DNA of 64,000 bases from JAHEME01 sp034435035 (GTDB lineage: Bacteria > Chloroflexota > Anaerolineae > Aggregatilineales > UBA3940), in assembly GCA_034435035.1 (NCBI GenBank), contig DAOTXW010000082.1, positions 1 through 64,000 on the forward strand. Reading direction: 5' to 3'. A program made the position numbers and the translations under genes. The stretch's first letter is position 1, and each line of letters begins with the position of its first letter. This document shows, one piece after another, positions 33,306-43,212 of this stretch. Under the pieces are notes generated by a model, which did not search any database, was not told the DNA's origin, and saw nothing but the letters and a program-made list of their open reading frames with translations.

Positions 33306-34469
33306 TCATGAGCCAGGCAACAAACCGGAACCCGCAGCAAAAGCCTGAGCTGCAGCGACGCGCTCACGAATCGGCGGATGGGTATACAGCAGCCAGACTA
33401 CCCAGGCAGGCGGATCGACTTCAGCCAGGTTCTGGTTGGCCAGGCGGGTCATCGCGTCGGCAAACGCTAGCGGCAGATGAGTGGACTCCAGTGCATACCG
33501 ATCAGCCAGACGCTCCCGCCAACGCGAGTAAGCATTGCCGAGCGGCAGGGTAATCACACCGATGCCTCCGGTCACCGCTGCCAGCAGCGGCAGTCCAGCG
33601 GGATCCGCGATCCCCTCAAGGGCCAGCCGTTCGGCGCCCAACGAGAGCGCAACATGGGCCGCAACCAGACCGCCCAGCGTCAGCAACGCGTTCACGGTGA
33701 TGCCAAGCGGGATATCGCGGTGAACATGGTGCCCCAGCTCATGGGCCAGTATGGTCTCAACTTCATCGGGGGTAAAGTGGTCGAGCAGTGTGTCGCCCAG
33801 GACAATGCGGCGCGTCGCTCCCAGGCCCATCAGAGCCGCATTGGCGCTGCGCGTGCGCAGGCTCATATTAAACCGGAACACCCCATTCACATGGGCGCCC
33901 GCTCGTGCTGCCAGCGAAACCAGCCGTTGAGAGAGATCGGCATCGTCCAGAGGTGTGAAGCGAAAGAACAGCGGGGCGATCAGCACCGGCCCCAAGATCG
34001 ACAGGACGACTGTGAACAGCAGCATCACCCCGGCAGCATAAAGCCACCACAGACCAGGCGCAGCGCGCAGCAACCAGTAGATCGCCTCCAGGGCGATGAG
34101 TCCCAGCGTCCCACCTACAGCCAAGCCCTTGATCTGGTCGCTTAGCCACCCGGACAGCGACTGCGTGCTCTGCCCAAACCGATGAGGAAGGACATAGCCA
34201 CTCATGAAGGCCAGCGGGAAGGTGATTATCAGGTATGGAATGCCAAGCAGGGCGGCATGGGCGGCCACAGCCAACCACGGATCCGTAGTTAGGCTGGCCA
34301 CAAAATCCCGGGCCGGAGCGATCAGCCCGCCAGCCAGCCAGAGAATCAAGTAGGCGCCCCCCATCAGCAGATCGGCCAGGGACAGCCAGCGGCGGGCGAC
34401 CGCATAACGACGTGCCTGTTGCTGTCGGTCTGTATCAAGCGCAATAGGTACTGGATCGATCGATTCCAT
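33306..34469 (-). CDS. M48 (Ste24-like) membrane metalloprotease
   Basis: This 387-aa protein has four or more membrane segments in its first 200 residues and a zinc protease site, HELGHH, in EVETILAHELGHHVHRDI. The third ligand is the Glu in WRERLADRYALES downstream. The order matches Ste24/CAAX-type and HtpX-like proteases, and the conserved SLRTRSANAALMGLGATRRI precedes the site. It probably acts in membrane-protein quality control. The ATG at 34469 is chosen because the longer reading enters the divergent gene's start region. Confidence 0.9.
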   Translation of the reverse strand: MESIDPVPIALDTDRQQQARRYAVARRWLSLADLLMGGAYLILWLAGGLIAPARDFVASLTTDPWLAVAAHAALLGIPYLIITFPLAFMSGYVLPHRFGQSTQSLSGWLSDQIKGLAVGGTLGLIALEAIYWLLRAAPGLWWLYAAGVMLLFTVVLSILGPVLIAPLFFRFTPLDDADLSQRLVSLAARAGAHVNGVFRFNMSLRTRSANAALMGLGATRRIVLGDTLLDHFTPDEVETILAHELGHHVHRDIPLGITVNALLTLGGLVAAHVALSLGAERLALEGIADPAGLPLLAAVTGGIGVITLPLGNAYSRWRERLADRYALESTHLPLAFADAMTRLANQNLAEVDPPAWVVWLLYTHPPIRERVAAAQAFAAGSGLLPGS

Positions 34470-34560
34470 AGGTTGCCTCTTGCGTATCTGGCGCTCGGAT
34501 TGTACTGAGCCAGGGGGTATGATACAACCTGCCTGACAGCAGGGATCGGGAGGGATGCTC

Positions 34561-36270
34561 ATGCTGGTCGATGCGCTGACAACGGCAGCCGTAGCCGATA
34601 ACCTCCGGGAGACCATCCTCGGTGGGCGGGTGCAGGACATCATCGAGGTGGATCAGCAGACGATCGGGATGGAGGTCTATGCCGGGCGGAAACGGCATTA
34701 CCTTCTGGCCACCGTTGCGCCGGGCGCAGCACGCTGCCACCTGGTTACCGAGAAGCTGCGCAGGGGTGTGGAGCGCCCCTCAGCGCTGGGTTTACTCCTG
34801 CGCAAATATGTAGAAGGCGCTCATCTGGAAGCTGTTTCCCAGCCTCCTCACGAACGCGTGCTGTGGCTCGACTTCTCCAGCGAGCAGGGTGAGACGCGAC
34901 TGATCGTCGAGACAATGGATCGGCGGAGCAATGTGCTGCTGGTCGCTGAGGAGGTCATCCTGGACTGTCTGAAGCGGGTGGGGCCGGATCAAAATCGCTA
35001 CCGGGTCATGCTGCCGGGCAAGCCGTATGTGCCGCCGCCAGCACAGGATAAACCTGAGCCGGAGCGGCTTACCCCGGGGCGTCTGGAAGCGCTGCTACGC
35101 AGGCAGCCCGATCAGCCTGTCTGGCGCGTGCTGGTAGCTGCCGTGCGTGGGATCAGCCCGCTGTCCGCGCGTGAGATTGTTCACCGGGCCACCGGCGATC
35201 CGGCTGCGTCCGCATTCGACGTTGCAGGCGCTCCGGTCTGCGAAGCCCTGCACAACCTGCTGGCGAATGCTGCGGCCGGCCGATGGTCACCCTGCGTGGC
35301 TCGCGCACCTGAGGGCCGATTGCACGCCTTTGCAGCCTATCACCTGAGCCACCTGAGTGATGTAGAGCCCCGTGACAGCATTAGCGCAGCGATGACTGAC
35401 TACTTTGGGGCACCTGCCGGAGAGCAGGGATATGAGCCGGCCAAGCTCGCTGTACGCAGCCAGCTGCATGGAGCGCTGGAGCGCGTGCGCAGAAAGGAGG
35501 CAGCCCTGAAGCGTGAGGAGAGGCAGGCCGACGAGATAGAGGCCCTTCGCAAGAAGGGCGAGCTCATATTTGCGTACGCCGCCGTACTGGAGCAGGGACA
35601 GACCCGGCTGGAGGCGCAATATGAGGTGGACGGGCCGACCCTGATCGTGGAGCTTGACCCGGCGCTGACCCCGGCTCAGAATGCTCGCCGCTACTTCGAT
35701 CGTTATGAAAAGGCCAGACGGGCGACAGCGGAAGTCCCGCAGCTCCAGGCGGCGGCGGAGAAAGAGATCGCCTACCTGGAACAACTGCAAACCGATCTGG
35801 ATTTGTCAGAGAACTGGCCGGAGATCGATGCAGTGCGTCGGGCCCTGCAGGAATCGGGCTACTGGCAGGGAAGCCGCACCACTCTGCCGCGCGGCGGAAA
35901 GCCCGGCATCCGAAGGCTGACGACTGCGGACGGGTATGTGCTTCTGATCGGGCGCAATGCGGAGCAGAACAACGAAATTATTACCCGCCAATCCAGCCCG
36001 CAGGATCTATGGCTGCATGCTCGCGGCATTCCGGGGAGCCATGTCCTGATCAAGAACGATGGTCGGCCAATCCCTGAAACGGTGATTGCGCTGGCCGCCG
36101 GGCTGGCAGCGTACTACTCAGCGGGGCGTGGTAATGCAACGGTCGAGGTGGACCTGACCGAGCGCCGCTATGTCCGCCCTCTCAAGGGCGGGCGGCCCGG
36201 CATGGTTACCTATAAACGTGAGCGCACGCTGGCCGTAAAACCGGTTCGCCCAGGCTCAGAGCTTAAGTAA
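34561..36270 (+). CDS. rqcH: Ribosome quality-control protein RqcH (NFACT/Fpb family)
   Basis: This 569-aa protein has an NFACT-N domain (about 1-200), a long charged coiled-coil middle (about 300-430) and an NFACT-R domain near the end (LWLHARGIPGSHVLIKNDG). RqcH binds obstructed 50S subunits and adds alanine tails to stalled chains; older annotations call it a fibronectin-binding protein. The ATG at 34561 has GGGAGG seven bases upstream, while the ATG at 34555 abuts that site. It is divergent from the M48 gene. Confidence 0.92.
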   Translation: MLVDALTTAAVADNLRETILGGRVQDIIEVDQQTIGMEVYAGRKRHYLLATVAPGAARCHLVTEKLRRGVERPSALGLLLRKYVEGAHLEAVSQPPHERVLWLDFSSEQGETRLIVETMDRRSNVLLVAEEVILDCLKRVGPDQNRYRVMLPGKPYVPPPAQDKPEPERLTPGRLEALLRRQPDQPVWRVLVAAVRGISPLSAREIVHRATGDPAASAFDVAGAPVCEALHNLLANAAAGRWSPCVARAPEGRLHAFAAYHLSHLSDVEPRDSISAAMTDYFGAPAGEQGYEPAKLAVRSQLHGALERVRRKEAALKREERQADEIEALRKKGELIFAYAAVLEQGQTRLEAQYEVDGPTLIVELDPALTPAQNARRYFDRYEKARRATAEVPQLQAAAEKEIAYLEQLQTDLDLSENWPEIDAVRRALQESGYWQGSRTTLPRGGKPGIRRLTTADGYVLLIGRNAEQNNEIITRQSSPQDLWLHARGIPGSHVLIKNDGRPIPETVIALAAGLAAYYSAGRGNATVEVDLTERRYVRPLKGGRPGMVTYKRERTLAVKPVRPGSELK

Positions 36271-36297
36271 GAGCCCGGCAGGTCGCCGCCCGGTTCA

Positions 36298-37527
36298 TCA
36301 TAGCACCGCATCTGGCTCTGCATACACCGTTTGCAACTGCGGGACGATCCCATCCCAGTCATAGCGGGCACGTACAAGCATCGATGCGCGCTGACCCAAC
36401 GCTACCCGGCGGGCAGGATCGCGGAGGAGATCGGCTACCGCACCAGCCAGATCGTCCGCTGAATCAGCCAGCAGCAGATGCTCGCCATGCCGCACCTCCA
36501 GTCCTTCCGCCCCAATAGAGGTGCTGACGACAGCACATCCCATGGCCATTGCCTCCAGCAGCTTGAACCGTGTGCCGCTGCCCATCCGCAGAGGGGCAAC
36601 ATAGACATCCGCTGCTCGCAGATAGGGCCGGATGTCATCCACATAGCCGGTCAGCGTGATGTTCGGTCGGCTGCGCAGGGCATCCAGCCGACGATGCGGC
36701 TTCTGTCCGACGATGCTGAAATGCACATCCGGCACGACAGCGGCGATGGCCGGCAGCACCTCGCTGGCGAACCATAGCACGGCATCGATGTTGGGACGAA
36801 AATCCATTTTCCCGGTGAATACGATGGAGGGGCGCAGAATGGCCGCCTCGATCACAGACTCCGGCCGGTAGTGGCTCACGGCGATCGCGTTGGGAATCGC
36901 TGCTATGGGTGTGCGGTGGGGGAGCCGGCGCAGCGCTGCTGCGTCAGCCTCAGAGACGGCAATGATCTGTCCCGCCGCCCGACATACCCCGGTTTCAAAG
37001 CGGCGCAGCAAAGCCGTCTGCAACAGGGAATAAGCAGCAGCGTGCCAGCGCCGGGGCGATTGTATATCCTGCGCAGCAATGCGCCGCTGGAGCGCATACT
37101 CGGCGTTATGGGCATCGTAGATCAAAAGCGCGCCCGGGGCTCCGGCCCGGAGCGTTGTAAGGTAGGGCGCCATCTCGATACCCTCAACATGAACAATATC
37201 CACTGTCTCGTGGGCGAGAAGCTCACGCACAGTCGAGGCGAATTCCGGCGACCAGCGGCGGCGCGCCATATCAGCCTGCCCGCCAAGCAGCGCACGCAGC
37301 CGCAGCAAGCTCGTCCAGGCTGGCGCCGGGACTGTCAAGATATGCTGACAAAGGGATGCCAGAGGAGTCATCTCAACCGACGGCTGCCCTGGCTCCACAA
37401 AGGAGATGAGCGAGACATCGTAACCGTGCCGGGCCAGCCCGGCGATCAACCCATAGTTGCGCAGGGCAGTCCCCTGATGGGGGGGATAAGGAAGCTGGGG
37501 GGTCAGAAAAAGGACTCGCCGCCGCAC
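36298..37527 (-). CDS. Family GT4 glycosyltransferase
   Basis: This 409-aa protein has two Rossmann domains. The N-terminal part starts VLFLTPQLPYPPHQGTALRN, and the C-terminal part has the GT-B nucleotide-sugar motif RMGSGTRFKLLEAMAMGCAV, whose Glu contacts the donor sugar. It resembles transferases for exopolysaccharide or glycolipid synthesis. It lies two bases after the next upstream glycosyltransferase gene, forming a two-gene unit. Confidence 0.9.
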   Translation of the reverse strand: MRRRVLFLTPQLPYPPHQGTALRNYGLIAGLARHGYDVSLISFVEPGQPSVEMTPLASLCQHILTVPAPAWTSLLRLRALLGGQADMARRRWSPEFASTVRELLAHETVDIVHVEGIEMAPYLTTLRAGAPGALLIYDAHNAEYALQRRIAAQDIQSPRRWHAAAYSLLQTALLRRFETGVCRAAGQIIAVSEADAAALRRLPHRTPIAAIPNAIAVSHYRPESVIEAAILRPSIVFTGKMDFRPNIDAVLWFASEVLPAIAAVVPDVHFSIVGQKPHRRLDALRSRPNITLTGYVDDIRPYLRAADVYVAPLRMGSGTRFKLLEAMAMGCAVVSTSIGAEGLEVRHGEHLLLADSADDLAGAVADLLRDPARRVALGQRASMLVRARYDWDGIVPQLQTVYAEPDAVL

Positions 37528-37529
37528 CG

Positions 37530-38645
37530 CTATGCCTCCATAACCCGGCGATAGACGGTTAGCACGCCCCGGGCGGTCTCCTGCCAGGTCAATGTCGCTG
37601 CCCGGCGCAGCCCCCGGTCCCGCAGGTCGGCAGCCAGCGCCGCATCGAGCAGCACCCGCAGGAGACCGTCGGCTATACTCTCCGGATCCGCGGGATTGAC
37701 CAGCACGCCAGCATCCCCGACAACTTCCGGTAGGGAAGCGCGGTCGGCCACGACGACCGGCGTGCCGCAGGCCATCGCCTCCAGCGGCGGCAGGCCAAAG
37801 CCCTCATAGAAAGATGGCAGGCACAACACCGATGCACCTGAATAAAGTGCGGGGAGATCGGAAGGTGGGACATCCTCCGCCCAGATGACACGGGTTGCCA
37901 CCGTCGGTGATCGCAGCAGATCACTGAGGTCATCGACCAGCCATCCGCGCTGCCCGGCGATCACCAGCGCAGGGGCATCCGGGAAGCGGTCCCACAGAGA
38001 TGCGCAGGCCCGCAGCAGGCCGGATAAGTTCTTGCGCGGCTCAAAGGTGCCAACAAACAGGATATAGCCAGCGGGGAGTCCATAGGTAGTACGCAGTCGG
38101 GCGACCGCCTCTGCCGGCGCGGGCTGGAAGCGGCCCCCGCAGACCCCCAGCAGCACTGTGGACACCTTGTCGGGCGGCACGCCCAGGAGGTTAAGTACAT
38201 CTTGCCGCGTGGCCTCGGAGTCGGTCATGATATGATCAGCGCGGGAAACCGCCGCATTGATCTGGCCGTTGTAGTAGCGGCGGCTGTCAGGTGTCAGGAA
38301 CTCCGGGTAATGCATAAAAGTCAGGTCGTGGATGGTGATTACGGAGCGGTAACGCCCCCCGATCGGGGGGATGAAATCCGGGCTGTGCAGCACATCCAGC
38401 TGCAGGGGCAGCACTTCGACGGCGAGCGTCCATCGCTCAAGCGGATGATGAGCCGGAGTCCAGCAGGACACCCGACCCTGATTGGGAGCAGCCGCCAGGT
38501 TGCGACGGTCTTTGCGGCTGTGCAGGATCACATAGCGGCTGGTTGAATCGAGCGCCGGCAGAGCGCTGATCAGCTCTTCAATGTAAGAGGTGATCCCGCC
38601 GCGACGATAGTACGTCAGCCGGGCATCTATACCTATGCGGACCAT
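37530..38645 (-). CDS. Family GT4 glycosyltransferase
   Basis: This 371-aa GT-B enzyme is similar to mannosyl- or glucosyltransferases: start VRIGIDARLTYYRRGGITSY, linker GYILFVGTFEPRKNLSGLL and donor-binding PSFYEGFGLPPLEAMACGTP. It is the first gene of the pair with the 36298-37527 transferase. Substrates are unknown; both could build the same surface glycan. Confidence 0.92.
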   Translation of the reverse strand: MVRIGIDARLTYYRRGGITSYIEELISALPALDSTSRYVILHSRKDRRNLAAAPNQGRVSCWTPAHHPLERWTLAVEVLPLQLDVLHSPDFIPPIGGRYRSVITIHDLTFMHYPEFLTPDSRRYYNGQINAAVSRADHIMTDSEATRQDVLNLLGVPPDKVSTVLLGVCGGRFQPAPAEAVARLRTTYGLPAGYILFVGTFEPRKNLSGLLRACASLWDRFPDAPALVIAGQRGWLVDDLSDLLRSPTVATRVIWAEDVPPSDLPALYSGASVLCLPSFYEGFGLPPLEAMACGTPVVVADRASLPEVVGDAGVLVNPADPESIADGLLRVLLDAALAADLRDRGLRRAATLTWQETARGVLTVYRRVMEA

Positions 38646-38702
38646 GCAGGGCAGTATAGCGCAGGCTCATGGCCTCTGGCTATCTGAACTTGCTGGCAGC
38701 CT

Positions 38703-38730
38703 TGCGCAGGGCACCTGGAGGGCTACAATA
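38703..38730 (+). promoter_or_regulatory. Possible promoter of xpt-guaA
   Basis: TTGCGC and TACAAT are 16 bp apart and 31 bases upstream of the xpt start. The -35 box is weak. Confidence 0.4.
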
Positions 38731-38761
38731 GGCGCGTGTCTCCCCCTCAGGAGGTCAGCCG

Positions 38762-39334
38762 GTGGACATGCTGAAGGCCCGCATTCGTGCTGAGGGCAAG
38801 AACCTCGGAAATGGTATCCTCAAGATCGATAGCCTGCTTAATCATCAGATGGATCCGTCCCTGATGGAAGCCATCGGCAGGGAGATTGCACGCCGATTCG
38901 CTGAGGAACGGATCACCCGCATCCTCACAGCGGAAGTATCGGGAATCGGACCCGCGTTGATGGCGGGGCTGGCTCTGGGTGTGCCGATCGTCTATGCGCG
39001 TAAGCGCCGCCCGATCACCATGATGGAGCCTGTGTATGTGGAAACAGCGCCCTCTCATACCAAGGGTGACGAGGTGTTCCTGATGGTGTCCCCGGAGTTC
39101 CTGAACAGCGGCGATCGCATCCTCATCGTGGATGATTTCCTTGCTTCCGGCAAAACTATCGCTGCGCTCGCACGCATCGTGCGGCAGGCAGGGGCGGAGC
39201 TGATCGGGGTGGCTTCTGTAGTCGAAAAGACATTTGAAGGAGGGCGGGATCATCTGGCAGGCCTGAACGTGCGAATAGAGTCACTGGCGATCATAAAGGC
39301 AATGCAGGATGACCAGATCCTCTTCGCCGAGTGA
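38762..39334 (+). CDS. xpt: Xanthine phosphoribosyltransferase
   Basis: This 190-aa enzyme makes XMP from xanthine and PRPP in purine salvage. The PRPP-binding loop is ILIVDDFLASGKT near residue 124, and RKRRPITM earlier matches Xpt. The GTG at 38762 lies 7 bases after AGGAGG and is preferred over an ATG two codons later. It precedes guaA by 45 bases, and together they convert xanthine to GMP. No purine riboswitch is visible upstream. Confidence 0.93.
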   Translation: MDMLKARIRAEGKNLGNGILKIDSLLNHQMDPSLMEAIGREIARRFAEERITRILTAEVSGIGPALMAGLALGVPIVYARKRRPITMMEPVYVETAPSHTKGDEVFLMVSPEFLNSGDRILIVDDFLASGKTIAALARIVRQAGAELIGVASVVEKTFEGGRDHLAGLNVRIESLAIIKAMQDDQILFAE

Positions 39335-39379
39335 CAAGGCTGGTCAGGCAAAGATCACGCTGCGCAGGATGTCCGGCCA

Positions 39380-40924
39380 ATGACCCATGACACGATCATC
39401 GTTCTTGATTACGGGTCACAAACGGCACAGCTAATCGCCCGCCGCATCCGCGAGGCCGGGGTATACAGCGAGCTGTTGCCCTGGGATGCCCCCACCAGCG
39501 TAATACACGGGCTCAACCCCAGGGGCATTGTCCTGTCCGGCGGCCCGGCCAGCGTCTACGAGCCAGGCGCCCCCACTCTGGCGCCTGCTGTTCATGAATT
39601 GGGCGTGCCCGTATTAGGCATCTGCTATGGGATGCAGATACTGACCCATGCGCTGGGTGGGAAGGTCGCCGCCTCAGCGCATCGTGAATATGGCCCTGCT
39701 GCGCTGAATGTCAGGCAAGAGGCGGCTCTCTGGGACGGCCTGCCCCCGACGCTTGACGTCTGGATGAGCCACGGCGACCGCATCGAACAGCCCCCCCCGG
39801 GTTTTGTCTCGCTGGCACACACAGCCAACTCGCCTGTGGCAGCGATGGGAGACGCATCCCGCCAATTGTACGGAATCCAGTTTCATCCTGAAGTCTCCCA
39901 TACGCAGCGCGGCACAGAAATCCTGGCCAATTTTGCCATTCGCATTTGCGGCTGCCGGGCTGACTGGACCCCCAGTACATTTATTGATGAAGCCGTGGCC
40001 CGTATCCGCGAGCAGGTAGGGCCGGATCGTGTATTGCTAGGGCTCTCCGGCGGTGTGGATTCCTCGGTGGCAGCAGCGCTGCTTCACCGGGCACTGGGCG
40101 ATCAGTTGATCAGCATCTTCATCGATCATGGGCTACTCCGCCAGGGCGAAGCCAGTCAGGTGGTTGACACCTTTCAGCGATACCTGGGGCTGAATCTGAG
40201 CGTTGTCTACGCCGGCGAAGCGTTCATGGATGCGCTGGCAGGGGTGATCGAGCCGGAAGCCAAGCGGCTGGTTATCGGCGAGCTGTTTATCCGCACCTTT
40301 GAGCAGGAGGCGCGTCGTTTCGGGGATATTCGCTTCCTGGCACAGGGAACTATCTATCCGGATGTGATCGAGTCGGCCGCAAAGGACAGACCCGCAGCGC
40401 AGCGCATCAAAGCGCATCACAATGTAGGAGGTCTCCCACCCGATATGCAGTTCGAGCTGGTCGAGCCGCTGCGCTACCTGTTCAAAGACGAAGTACGCCG
40501 CGTAGGTGAGGCGCTGGGGCTGCCAGAGGAGATCGTCTGGCGACAGCCATTCCCCGGCCCCGGGCTGGCAGTTCGCTGCCCGGGTGAGGTAACCCGGGAG
40601 CGGCTGGAGCGGCTGCGCGCCGCAGATGCCATCTTTGTGCAAGAGCTGCAGAGCAGCGGAATGCTCCGCAATGATACTGCACAGGCCTTTGCCGTGCTTC
40701 TGCCAGTGCGCAGTGTCGGGGTGATGGGCGATCAGCGCATCTACGGTGAGACGGTGGTGCTCCGGGCTGTGACGACAGATGATTTTATGACGGCCGATTG
40801 GGCCCGTCTTCCTCATGCTCTGCTGGCCCGGGCTGGTGCGCGCATCGTCAACGAGGTCCCGGGTGTGGTTCGTGTGCTTTACGATATCACCAGCAAGCCG
40901 CCTGCCACCATCGAATGGGAATGA
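39380..40924 (+). CDS. guaA: GMP synthase (glutamine-hydrolysing)
   Basis: This 514-aa enzyme converts XMP to GMP. The glutamine amidotransferase half has C82 (GICYGMQIL) and the His-Glu pair in FHPEVSH. The ATP pyrophosphatase half has the P-loop LGLSGGVDSSVAAAL near residue 220, and the C-terminal dimerisation domain ends KPPATIEWE. It is a full-length fused form and lies in a unit with xpt. Confidence 0.97.
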   Translation: MTHDTIIVLDYGSQTAQLIARRIREAGVYSELLPWDAPTSVIHGLNPRGIVLSGGPASVYEPGAPTLAPAVHELGVPVLGICYGMQILTHALGGKVAASAHREYGPAALNVRQEAALWDGLPPTLDVWMSHGDRIEQPPPGFVSLAHTANSPVAAMGDASRQLYGIQFHPEVSHTQRGTEILANFAIRICGCRADWTPSTFIDEAVARIREQVGPDRVLLGLSGGVDSSVAAALLHRALGDQLISIFIDHGLLRQGEASQVVDTFQRYLGLNLSVVYAGEAFMDALAGVIEPEAKRLVIGELFIRTFEQEARRFGDIRFLAQGTIYPDVIESAAKDRPAAQRIKAHHNVGGLPPDMQFELVEPLRYLFKDEVRRVGEALGLPEEIVWRQPFPGPGLAVRCPGEVTRERLERLRAADAIFVQELQSSGMLRNDTAQAFAVLLPVRSVGVMGDQRIYGETVVLRAVTTDDFMTADWARLPHALLARAGARIVNEVPGVVRVLYDITSKPPATIEWE

Positions 40925-40987
40925 GGCTGCGCCGGCGCCTGGCTCGCCACGACACATCAAGACTGCCGCAGCGGATTAGGGGAGCGC

Positions 40988-41935
40988 ATGGATAACTGGG
41001 CGGTCATTGAGAGAGCCGGACAGCTTCTGTGGAAGTACAAGCCACTGGCGGCGCCGGGCATCGCAATCGCCATTGCGGGCGGGGTAGAGGGGCTGCTGCG
41101 CCCCCTGCTGGCATTTGGCATGCGGCGGCTGCCGCCCGGTGTGACACGCCGGCTCCCACTCCCACCAGGCTTCGACCCCTCTGAACCCGGAGTAGCGCGG
41201 GCGATCCGCTGGCTGCTGGTAGAAGCCTACCGGCTTGGCCCGCCTGGCTGGGTGGGGCTGGCGGCGGCGGCAGTTGTTGTGCTGATTATCCTCGGGTTGA
41301 TCCTTATCCTTGCACGGGGTGCCTTGATCGCCGCCGCCAGCGAGGCCGATACAGGCAACCAGCCAGCAGCCGGGGCGGCTCTCGCGCTGGCCTGGCGCCG
41401 TGCCTGGAGACTGATCGTGATCGCCTCCATTCCAGCAATCCCGGTAACCGTTGCCGCGATCGTGGTTGTGCTGCTGGCCGTTGCGGTGGTTAGCCGTGTG
41501 GGCGCTGTAGAGTTGATGGAGGGACCTCAGGCCCTGCAGCGGCGGGTGCTGAGTGGGCTGGGGCTGGCCTCGGTGATACTCCTGTGCCCCTTCATGGCCA
41601 TCACGGTCGCGCTGGGAATGCTCCGGCACCTGGCTGACCGTGCCTGTATGCTGGAAGACAGCGGAGTACTGGAATCATATCGTCGGGGCTGGCGGGCAGC
41701 GCGAGCGAATAGCGGCTCTGCGCTGATCCTGCTGGGGTTTACGCTGGCAGCACAGACTGCGCTGGGCTCTGCCATAGGGCTGATCCGTGGACTGGCGGTG
41801 ATCTGCGCAGCGGGGCTACCGCTTCTGTGGCTTATCAACGGTACTATGCGTGCCTATTTCATCATCCTCTGGACGCTGGCCTGGCGCAGTTGGGTCTCTG
41901 CACCTGAGGCCGATCCGTCCCTGCCCTCCCCATAA
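40988..41935 (+). CDS. Multi-pass membrane protein, paralog 1
   Basis: This 315-aa protein has about six hydrophobic segments. It is not assigned to a characterised family, though it resembles the glycerophosphodiester-phosphodiesterase membrane-domain type. A charged conserved segment reads LADRACMLEDSGVLESYRRG and has a close match (LADRACIVENTGVWASYRRA) in the next gene, so the two arose by duplication. It starts 63 bases after guaA with GGGGAGCGC upstream. Confidence 0.75.
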   Translation: MDNWAVIERAGQLLWKYKPLAAPGIAIAIAGGVEGLLRPLLAFGMRRLPPGVTRRLPLPPGFDPSEPGVARAIRWLLVEAYRLGPPGWVGLAAAAVVVLIILGLILILARGALIAAASEADTGNQPAAGAALALAWRRAWRLIVIASIPAIPVTVAAIVVVLLAVAVVSRVGAVELMEGPQALQRRVLSGLGLASVILLCPFMAITVALGMLRHLADRACMLEDSGVLESYRRGWRAARANSGSALILLGFTLAAQTALGSAIGLIRGLAVICAAGLPLLWLINGTMRAYFIILWTLAWRSWVSAPEADPSLPSP

Positions 41936-42046
41936 TTGGGATGCAACTCGCTCTTACCCACAGCCGTACTGATTCTGGAGAGTGTCTCCGGTGCTGAAAT
42001 CTCAGCACAGTCTGCCGGGCGACCGGCTGTGAAATGTGAGGTTGCA

Positions 42047-43012
42047 ATGGATTACGGCGAGGTCTTATCCAGGGCATGGAACATCGTCTGGAACAACAAG
42101 TGGCTGATTCTCCTGGGCATCCTAGTTGCCCTGGGCTCCGGTGGCGGGGGCGGAGGAAATGGCGGCGGCTACAACTTTGGCCAGGGTGACTTCGATCGCT
42201 CGGAGCAGCCAGAAGGGCCGGAGCAGACGCCCTTTGAGCAGCCAGACCTGGAGGAATTTGAGCGCTTGCTCAGCCGCCAGGAGTTACAGCAGTTCATGGG
42301 GTTGGGGACTGCAGTGATTCTGGCGCTGCTGTGCGTTGGGCTGGTCATTGCTGTGACTCTGGGCGTGGTGGCGCGCATCGCTGCCGGTGGGTTGATTGCC
42401 GGGGTGGATCAAATTGACGGCGGCGCCGCCTCATCATTTGGCCAGGCATGGAGCGCGGGGTGGGCACGAGGATGGCGGCTGATCGGCATCGGGCTGGTGA
42501 CCGCGATCCCCTGGGTGCTGCTTCTGCTGATCAGTATTCCACTGGCCATCCCGCTCATCCGGATGGCAACATCCACTGGGATGAGTCCGGAAGAGATATT
42601 CAACCAGTCAGTCGGGCTGTGGATCGGCCTGGGCGCGCTGCTGTGCATCACGATCTTGATCTCGCTGCCGCTGGCGGCGTTGCAGGCGCTTGCCGACCGT
42701 GCCTGTATAGTCGAGAACACCGGCGTCTGGGCATCCTACCGCCGCGCCTGGGAAGTACTGACAGGAAATCTGGGGCCAGCTGTGCTGCTATTCCTGATCC
42801 AGACCGGTATTCAGATCGGCCTGGGGCTGCTCTTGCTGCTGCCGAGCATCCTGATGGCCCTGTGCTGTCTTCTGTGGCCGGTGCTTCTGGCGATCAGCGG
42901 GACGATCACCGCCTACTTCTCAACAGTATGGACACTGGCCTGGCGCCACTGGACCGGCCGCACCCGGGGCTCGGCGGGCGAGCCGCTGCCGCAGCCCGCT
43001 CCCGCGGTATAA
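42047..43012 (+). CDS. Multi-pass membrane protein, paralog 2
   Basis: This 321-aa protein is a paralog of the preceding one. It begins MDYGEVLSRAWNIVWNNKWL, followed by a hydrophobic segment and then a Gly-rich run and acidic loop (about 25-75) that paralog 1 lacks. Six membrane segments follow overall. The ATG at 42047 is chosen over an upstream in-frame start because it matches the paralog N-terminal layout and has GTGAGG upstream. The two may form a heteromeric membrane complex. Function is unknown. Confidence 0.75.
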   Translation: MDYGEVLSRAWNIVWNNKWLILLGILVALGSGGGGGGNGGGYNFGQGDFDRSEQPEGPEQTPFEQPDLEEFERLLSRQELQQFMGLGTAVILALLCVGLVIAVTLGVVARIAAGGLIAGVDQIDGGAASSFGQAWSAGWARGWRLIGIGLVTAIPWVLLLLISIPLAIPLIRMATSTGMSPEEIFNQSVGLWIGLGALLCITILISLPLAALQALADRACIVENTGVWASYRRAWEVLTGNLGPAVLLFLIQTGIQIGLGLLLLLPSILMALCCLLWPVLLAISGTITAYFSTVWTLAWRHWTGRTRGSAGEPLPQPAPAV

Positions 43013-43036
43013 GTGACAGATATCAGGAAGGAACTC

Positions 43037-43076
43037 ATGCGCCGGGATCGAACACCTCGCTCCCGGCGCATGTTTC
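43037..43076 (+). terminator. Rho-independent terminator
   Basis: A perfect 11-bp stem (43037-43047 with 43061-43071) is followed by GTTTCG, 25 bases after the membrane-protein stop codon. Confidence 0.7.
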
Positions 43077-43102
43077 GTCAGGGAGACAGGGAGACTCATT
43101 GC

Positions 43103-43131
43103 TTGACGTGGCAGACACACCGCGCTAGAGT
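43103..43131 (+). promoter_or_regulatory. Promoter of LysM-M23 gene
   Basis: TTGACG (43103-43108) and TAGAGT (43126-43131), 17 bp apart, lie 82 bases before the start at 43213. Confidence 0.55.
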
Positions 43132-43212
43132 CGCCATATCGACATATAGAGACCGCACCGGCCAGGACGTGCCGCGCCTGGCCGTTTGGCTGCGGCGGAG
43201 CGAGCACTGCTG

